A stretch of 11,360 nucleotides of DNA from contig JBAWAP010000004.1 in NCBI GenBank assembly GCA_049589355.1, forward strand, positions 1-11,360. The letters are read 5' to 3'. Positions 6,749 to 11,360 of the stretch are shown piece by piece. Origin of the DNA: JBAWAP01 sp049589355. Its GTDB lineage: Bacteria > Chloroflexota > Anaerolineae > VGOG01. Under the pieces are notes generated by a model. The model saw only the letters and a program-made list of their open reading frames with translations, searched no databases and had not been told where the DNA came from. Every line of letters starts with the position of its first letter. Positions within the stretch are counted from its first letter, which is position 1. Made by a program: the position numbers and the translations under genes.

Positions 6749-9700
6749 ATGAATAAGACACTGGTTGCCCGTTCACGATCCGTTAACTGGAACAAGGCTT
6801 TCAGCATGCTGTTGACGGTGGTGCTGCTGGTGTCGTGGATGGTGATGGTGCCGGCACCGGAGGCATCTCCCCGGGCCCAGCAGGTGTTGTTGGGCTTGGC
6901 CACCGAAAGCCCTGAGGAGATGGTGGGCGTCATCGTCCAGAAGTTGGTGAAAGATACCAGCCTTGAGGAGTTGGTGGCCCGGATGGGTGGGGTGGTGACC
7001 AAGGACCTCTACATCATCAACGCCTTTGCGGCGGAGCTCCCGGTGAAAGCGGTGCCGGAGCTGGCCAAGGCTGTCGGCGTGCGCTGGGTGAGCCTGGACG
7101 CGCCAGTGGTCGAGGCCGACGGCGAGGACGTGGCCGACGATGGGTCCGGCGGCATCATGACCGTTCGGGATGAATTCGACGTCGTATCCTACAGCGACAA
7201 CGACGGCGCCGTCAACTGGACCGGCGATTGGGTGGAGATTGGAGAAAGCGACGGTCCTGCGGTCGGTGACATAGCAATCACGAGCTTCCTGGGTGGTACC
7301 AGGCAGGGGCTGCGTATTCAGAACGCGAACAAGGGTGTATGGCGCGAGGCCAATCTATCGGGTGCTGCGTCTGCTATGCTGAGCTTCGATTATCGGCGGA
7401 AGGGTTTTGACGATTCGTCTGATTATGTGGCCGTCGAAATATCGGCCGATGGTGGTGCTTCGTGGATAGAACTGGACCGCTTCGCAGGACCGGCTACTGA
7501 CCCCGACGTGCAGTTGGCAAGTTACGACATTTCAAGCCACGTATCCAGCAACACTGCCATTCGGTTGGTCAGCTCTTGGTCCCTGGGCGAGCAGGGCAAG
7601 CTTTATATTGACAACGTTCAGATCGAGTACACCCTTGCCGATGGCAGCAGCCTCGAGGCCATTCAGGGCGAGCCTGCACTCAGTGGTGATAGCCTTGACG
7701 TCGTGAAGAACGAGTTTCAACTCGTTAGCGGCGAAGGCAGCGGCGGTGGTGTTGAGACCGTTCGGGATGAATTCAATACCGTGTCTTACAGCAATAACGA
7801 TGGGACGCAGAACTGGTTCGGCAATTGGGTGGAGGATGATCCACCAGGAGGTGGTGCAGGTCCTACTGCTGGACAGGTGCAGATCATTGCTGGCGAGTTG
7901 CGGCTGGATGACTGTCCGGATACGGGCGGCGTGCCTAGTGCTGCTCGTAAGGTAGACCTCTCAGGGGGCGTTACAGCCGCGACGTTTAGTTTCGATTTTC
8001 GCACCTTTGGGGGGGTGGACACGGATGATGCGATTGCGGTGGAGGTGTCCAACAATGGTGGCGCGAACTACACGGTGCTCGAGACGATCACCGGGATCTG
8101 GGGCGCGACCTGGGGTTCGAGGAGCTACGACATCACGGGCTATATCTCTGCGGGCACCACGATCCGGTTTCGGGTGGCAAACAAGTACGGTGGTGAGAAT
8201 GAGTTCTTCTTCGCAGACAACGTGCAGATCGAGTATACAAGTGGCGTTGATGATGGTGACGAGACCGTTCGGGATGAATTCAACGCCGTTTCCTACAGCA
8301 ACAACGATGGCACCGCCAATTGGAGTGGCGATTGGGTGGAGATTGGAGAAAGCGACGGCCCTTATGCCAACGATGTCGCGGTTGCGACCTATTTGAATTA
8401 CACTCGACAGGGGCTCCGTATTAGGAATCACAACAAGGGTGCGCGGCGTGAGGTCGATCTATCCGGTGCTACGTCTGCCGTGTTGAGCTTCGAGTATCAC
8501 CGAAGATATCTCGATGGACCGTCTGATTACGTCGCCCTTGAGATATCGGCCGATGGGGGGGCTTCGTGGACGGAACTGGACCGCTTCCGGGGTCCGGCGC
8601 ACGACGGTGGCGTGCATAGCGTCAGCTACGACATTTCCGGCTACGCATCCAGCAACACCGCTATCCGGTTTATCAGCTCGTCGTGGCTGGGCAGCTACGA
8701 CGACAGGGTGTATTTCGACAACGTTCAGGTCGAGTATGCCGGAGGCTGCGCGGAGTGCATTGACACGTCGAATTTGGTGGGCGCCTATATCCGCGCCATC
8801 GGTGCCGATGGACTGTGGAACGAGGCGCTGTATTTACAGGGGCAGGGCGTCACCGTAGCGGTAGTGGATAGCGGCATCGCCCCACACGACGATCTGCTGG
8901 ACGGCGTGGGGGATTCCCGCGTGGTGGCGCAGGTGGATTTCACCGGTGGCCAGGGCCTGCTCGACGACTTTTACGGGCACGGCAGCCACGTTGCCGGCAC
9001 CATCGGCGGCAACGGGGCGAGATCCGACGGCGCCTACATTGGCGTAGCGCCCAAGGTCGACCTGGTGGATGTCAAGGTGATAGACGACTACGGGACAGGG
9101 ACCACCTCGGACGTGGTTGCTGGCCTGCAGTGGATCTACGAGAACAAGGCGGTGTACGACGTTCGGGTAGTGAACCTGTCCCTCAACAGCAGTGTGGCTG
9201 AGTCCTACGACAACAGCCCGTTGGACGCGGCGCTGGAGATTCTGTGGTTCAACGGCATCGTGGTGGTGGTCTCTGCCGGCAACAATGGCAGTGGGGCGCT
9301 ATACCCGCCGGCTAACGATCCCTTCGTCATCGTCGCAGGCTCGGCGGACGACCTGGGCACAGCGGACATCGCCGATGACGTACTGTCGTCTTTCTCGGCG
9401 TACGGAATGACGGTGGATGGTTTTGGCAAGCCGGACTTGGTGGCGCCTGGTAGAGACATCATCAGCCTGTTGGCCAGTGATGACTGCAATTTGGCGTTGG
9501 ACCATCCGGCTCATGCTGTGCCTGGTCCTGACGGCAACTACTATTTCCGCATGTCGGGCACCTCGACGGCGTCGGCGGTGACGGCGGGGGCCGTGGCGTT
9601 GTTGTTGCAGGACGAGCCTGGTCTGACGCCGGATCAGGTGAAGTATCGCCTGATGGCGACGGTGCGGTCTTTCGACGGCCCCGAGCCTAGCTCGACCGGC

Positions 9701-10894
9701 GCGGGCTACCTGGACATCTACGCTGCCGTCCACGGCGTCACGACGGGGAGTGCCAACACCGCCAAGATCACCTTCACCTCGCATAGAGATGGCAACTCCG
9801 AGATCTACGTGATGGATGCTGGCGGCTCTAACCAGACCCGCCTCACCAACAATGCAGCCTCTGACGACAGACCGGCGTGGTCACCAGACAGGTCCAAGAT
9901 CGCCTTCGCCTCTGACCGGAACGGCAACTGGGAGATCTACGTCATGGGCGCCGACGGCTCCCATCCGATCAACCTAACCAACAACGCAGCCAATGATCGT
10001 TATCCGGTGTGGTCACCAGACGGCTCCCAGATCGCCTTCTACAGGTACTATCCCGATAACTGGGAGATCTACGTGATGGACGCCGACGGTGCGAACCAGA
10101 CCCGCCTCACCTTCAACGCAGTCTCTGACTCTTATCCGGCGTGGTCGCCAGATGGCTCTCAGATCGCCTTCCACTCTGATCGGGACGGCAACTATGAGGT
10201 CTACGTCATGGGGGCTGACGGCTCCAATCAGACCAATCTGACCAACAATAGGGCCGAGGATGGAGCTCCGGCATGGTCACCCGACGGCTCCCAGATAGCC
10301 TTCCGTTCTATGCGGGACGGCAACAAGGAGATCTACGTCATGGGGCCCGACGGCTCCAACCAAACCCGTCTCACCAGCAACGCAGCCACCGACAATGACC
10401 CGGCGTGGTCGCCGGATGGCTCTCAGATCGCCTTCCATTCTGACCGGGACGGCAACTATGAGATCTACGTGATGAACGCGGATGGCAGCAGTCCGACCCG
10501 ACTCATCAATAACGCTGCCAATGATCTTGAGCCGGACTGGTCTCCCGGCGTCGTGCCCCACCAGTTGTTGGCCAAGATGGCCCTGATAGTGTTCTGGGCG
10601 AGTGAGAACGGGGGGGGTTGCATTGATTGGGAGTCGGTCAATTGGGATTCGGTGAACTGGGACTCGGTAAACTGGGATTCAGTAAACTGGGATTCGGTAA
10701 ATTGGGATTCGGTGAATTGGGATAGCGTGAACTGGGACTCGGTGAACTGGGATTCGGTGAATTGGGATTCGGTGAACTGGGATTCGGTGAATTGGGACTC
10801 GGTGAATTGGGACTCAGTCAACTGGGACTCGGTCAACTGGGATTCAGTGAACTGGGACTCGGTGAACTGGGATAGCGTCAACTGGGACGACTGA
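6749..10894 (+). CDS. Secreted multidomain subtilisin-family (S8) serine protease with PD40 propeller and NWDSV repeat tail
   Basis: Extracellular or surface subtilase, 1381 residues. Order: signal peptide (hydrophobic core ~17-34); I9-like prodomain (~45-120); three jelly-roll, MAM-like modules starting TVRDEF (138, 337, 506); S8 domain (~675-985); six ~44-residue PD40 blades (1007-~1267); short linker; pentapeptide tail from residue 1293. The catalytic set is complete: D707 (VVDSG), H744 (GHGSHVAG), oxyanion N845 (SAGNNGS), S939 (GTSTASA, Thr replacing the usual Met). ATG 6749 is chosen because AAAGGAGG (6735-6742) sits 6 bp upstream and a signal peptide begins there. The same frame is open back to 6311, but that part holds a promoter, riboswitch and repeat. 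It is probably made when the c-di-GMP riboswitch allows readthrough. Substrate is unknown. The jelly rolls and propeller suggest binding to polysaccharide or protein partners. Confidence 0.92.
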   Translation: MNKTLVARSRSVNWNKAFSMLLTVVLLVSWMVMVPAPEASPRAQQVLLGLATESPEEMVGVIVQKLVKDTSLEELVARMGGVVTKDLYIINAFAAELPVKAVPELAKAVGVRWVSLDAPVVEADGEDVADDGSGGIMTVRDEFDVVSYSDNDGAVNWTGDWVEIGESDGPAVGDIAITSFLGGTRQGLRIQNANKGVWREANLSGAASAMLSFDYRRKGFDDSSDYVAVEISADGGASWIELDRFAGPATDPDVQLASYDISSHVSSNTAIRLVSSWSLGEQGKLYIDNVQIEYTLADGSSLEAIQGEPALSGDSLDVVKNEFQLVSGEGSGGGVETVRDEFNTVSYSNNDGTQNWFGNWVEDDPPGGGAGPTAGQVQIIAGELRLDDCPDTGGVPSAARKVDLSGGVTAATFSFDFRTFGGVDTDDAIAVEVSNNGGANYTVLETITGIWGATWGSRSYDITGYISAGTTIRFRVANKYGGENEFFFADNVQIEYTSGVDDGDETVRDEFNAVSYSNNDGTANWSGDWVEIGESDGPYANDVAVATYLNYTRQGLRIRNHNKGARREVDLSGATSAVLSFEYHRRYLDGPSDYVALEISADGGASWTELDRFRGPAHDGGVHSVSYDISGYASSNTAIRFISSSWLGSYDDRVYFDNVQVEYAGGCAECIDTSNLVGAYIRAIGADGLWNEALYLQGQGVTVAVVDSGIAPHDDLLDGVGDSRVVAQVDFTGGQGLLDDFYGHGSHVAGTIGGNGARSDGAYIGVAPKVDLVDVKVIDDYGTGTTSDVVAGLQWIYENKAVYDVRVVNLSLNSSVAESYDNSPLDAALEILWFNGIVVVVSAGNNGSGALYPPANDPFVIVAGSADDLGTADIADDVLSSFSAYGMTVDGFGKPDLVAPGRDIISLLASDDCNLALDHPAHAVPGPDGNYYFRMSGTSTASAVTAGAVALLLQDEPGLTPDQVKYRLMATVRSFDGPEPSSTGAGYLDIYAAVHGVTTGSANTAKITFTSHRDGNSEIYVMDAGGSNQTRLTNNAASDDRPAWSPDRSKIAFASDRNGNWEIYVMGADGSHPINLTNNAANDRYPVWSPDGSQIAFYRYYPDNWEIYVMDADGANQTRLTFNAVSDSYPAWSPDGSQIAFHSDRDGNYEVYVMGADGSNQTNLTNNRAEDGAPAWSPDGSQIAFRSMRDGNKEIYVMGPDGSNQTRLTSNAATDNDPAWSPDGSQIAFHSDRDGNYEIYVMNADGSSPTRLINNAANDLEPDWSPGVVPHQLLAKMALIVFWASENGGGCIDWESVNWDSVNWDSVNWDSVNWDSVNWDSVNWDSVNWDSVNWDSVNWDSVNWDSVNWDSVNWDSVNWDSVNWDSVNWDSVNWDSVNWDD
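7160..8740 (+). repeat. Three tandem jelly-roll (MAM-like) domain repeats inside the protease gene
   Basis: Each copy is about 480 bp and begins with the identical 18-mer ACCGTTCGGGATGAATTC at 7160, 7757 and 8264. Each ends in a VQIEY or VQVEY strand. Copies 1 and 3 share long nearly identical nucleotide stretches (for example around GATTGGGTGGAGATTGGAG), while copy 2 is more diverged. This suggests duplication or gene conversion between 1 and 3. The spacer between copies 1 and 2 holds a degraded start-like piece (VVKNEFQLVSGEG). Confidence 0.85.
9767..10549 (+). repeat. Six PD40/TolB-like beta-propeller repeats (132-bp period)
   Basis: Six in-frame copies of about 44 codons each encode the pattern IAF.SDRDGN.EIYVM.ADGSNQTRLTNNA..D..PAWSPDGSQ. 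This is the PD40 (WD40-like) blade of TolB-type propellers. Blades 4 to 6 are the most alike. Six copies are enough for one closed propeller fused to the C-side of the protease domain, where it would likely bind a ligand or partner outside the cell. Confidence 0.88.
10625..10891 (+). repeat. NWDSV pentapeptide tandem repeat (15-bp period) at the protease C-terminus
   Basis: One DWESV unit (10625) is followed by 16 perfect NWDSV units (10640-10879) and a final NWDD before the stop. Nucleotides vary at silent sites: Ser is coded by TCG 11 times, TCA 3 times and AGC twice; Val by GTG, GTA or GTC; Asn and Asp by both codons. The amino acids never change. I recall similar NSVNW-type tails on S8 proteases of Chloroflexota and Actinobacteria. 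Their function is unknown to me. Confidence 0.92.
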
Positions 10895-10926
10895 GTGTTA
10901 GGTGTGAAGTAATGCATGCGTGCTCG

Positions 10927-10961
10927 GGTGCCCTGCATCTGGCAGTATGATGCTGGGCACC
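10927..10961. other. Strong hairpin downstream of the protease gene
   Basis: GGTGCCC (10927-10933) pairs with GGGCACC (10955-10961) and GCATC (10935-10939) with GATGC (10949-10953), separated by one T-T mismatch and closed by a 9-nt loop. No T-run follows on either side, so it is not a standard intrinsic terminator. It could stabilise the mRNA 3' end, pause polymerase, or be an operator-like palindrome. The rest of the gap up to 11062 holds nothing else I can support. Confidence 0.45.
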
Positions 10962-11062
10962 GCTCAGAGTGCTGCAATGCTAGTAGGGGTAGGGGCATTT
11001 AGGGTCAGGTTGCCCATATCGGTTGGTTAGGCGAAATCGCTGACTATTTCAGGAGGTGAAGA

Positions 11063-11360
11063 ATGAAAGAGGAACGCAAGACAAAGGAGCAACTTATAAG
11101 CCAATTGGCGGAAATGCGCCAACGGATCGCTGAATTGGAAGCATCGGAAACTGCGCACCTGTCTGCCGAAGAGGCAGGCAGGCAGGCGGAAGAGGGATTG
11201 CGTATCTTCAAGTACATGGTGGAGAACTCTATCGATGCCATCCTCATGGCCGACCCTGACCTCCAGATCGTTTACTCCAATCGGGCCTGCAACCAACTCA
11301 TGGCCCATAATGTGACCAGACAGCCCCTGATGTCCCTCTGGTTCGAAGAAGACCTTCCTC
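11063..11360 (+). CDS. Coiled-coil/PAS sensory protein, 5' part (runs off the window)
   Basis: N-terminal 99 residues of a signalling protein whose frame is open to the right edge. It starts MKEERKTKEQLISQLAEMRQ, a charged coiled coil (~1-50) typical of the N-terminus of cytoplasmic PAS kinases or diguanylate cyclases. A PAS domain beginning at about residue 51 follows (MVENSIDAILMADPDLQIVYSNRA). A near-perfect Shine-Dalgarno AGGAGGTG (11051-11058) lies just before ATG 11063. No promoter is evident in the gap after the protease gene, so readthrough from the protease is possible. The output domain (histidine kinase, GGDEF or other) lies beyond the window and cannot be called. Confidence 0.85.
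   Translation, partial: MKEERKTKEQLISQLAEMRQRIAELEASETAHLSAEEAGRQAEEGLRIFKYMVENSIDAILMADPDLQIVYSNRACNQLMAHNVTRQPLMSLWFEEDLP

Noticed and set aside
10625..10891. The 15-bp tandem array as a CRISPR or iteron-type DNA repeat.
   Set aside because: There are no spacers, the period is an exact multiple of three, and variation is confined to silent sites, so it is a coding repeat.
10465..10998. Minus-strand frame of 177 codons with repeated 'FTESQ' units.
   Set aside because: It is the antisense shadow of the NWDSV array; the 15-bp period keeps the opposite strand open without implying a gene.

Overview
The window looks like a piece of a Chloroflexota-type genome (Anaerolineae or a relative). I infer this from the moderately high G+C, the very large PAS/GAF histidine kinases that lack membrane segments, and a secreted subtilase that combines DEFN-type jelly-roll repeats, a PD40 propeller and an NWDSV pentapeptide tail. 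There is no rRNA or other phylogenetic marker, so the assignment is tentative. All genes I accept lie on the + strand.

Region 1 (3-2531) is a transport operon: the 3' part of an ArsB/NhaD/SLC13-type permease whose frame is still open at the left edge, a ZIP metal transporter 2 bp downstream, and a small DUF4177-like protein of unknown role.

Region 2 (2532-3012) has no intact gene. It carries a textbook sigma70 promoter (TTGACA-N17-TATGAT), about 130 nt able to fold into successive hairpins, and an intrinsic terminator. I read this as a candidate small RNA or leader. After it comes what looks like the 3' remnant of a minus-strand gene.

Region 3 (3013-6314) is a translationally coupled two-component pair: a soluble PAS-PAS-GAF histidine kinase of the NarX/DesK type (HisKA_3) and a NarL/LuxR-type response regulator, followed by a terminator.

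Region 4 (6390-10894) is the most interesting part. A sigma70-like promoter leads directly into a c-di-GMP-I (GEMM-I) riboswitch. The conserved 3' segment of the aptamer is also the 5' arm of an intrinsic terminator. A palindromic MITE-like repeat with 11-bp flanking direct repeats sits between the terminator and the gene. The controlled gene encodes a 1381-residue secreted subtilisin-family protein: signal peptide, I9-like prodomain, three jelly-roll modules, S8 catalytic domain with D707/H744/N845/S939, six PD40 blades, and 16 perfect NWDSV pentapeptides. The very long open frame that begins upstream at about 6311 runs through the promoter, riboswitch and repeat. The real start is at 6749, behind a strong Shine-Dalgarno sequence.

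Region 5 (10895-11360) holds a strong hairpin and the 5' end of another coiled-coil/PAS sensory protein that runs off the right edge. A working view, by inference only, is that PAS-type sensors and c-di-GMP control a secreted, surface-acting protease at this locus.
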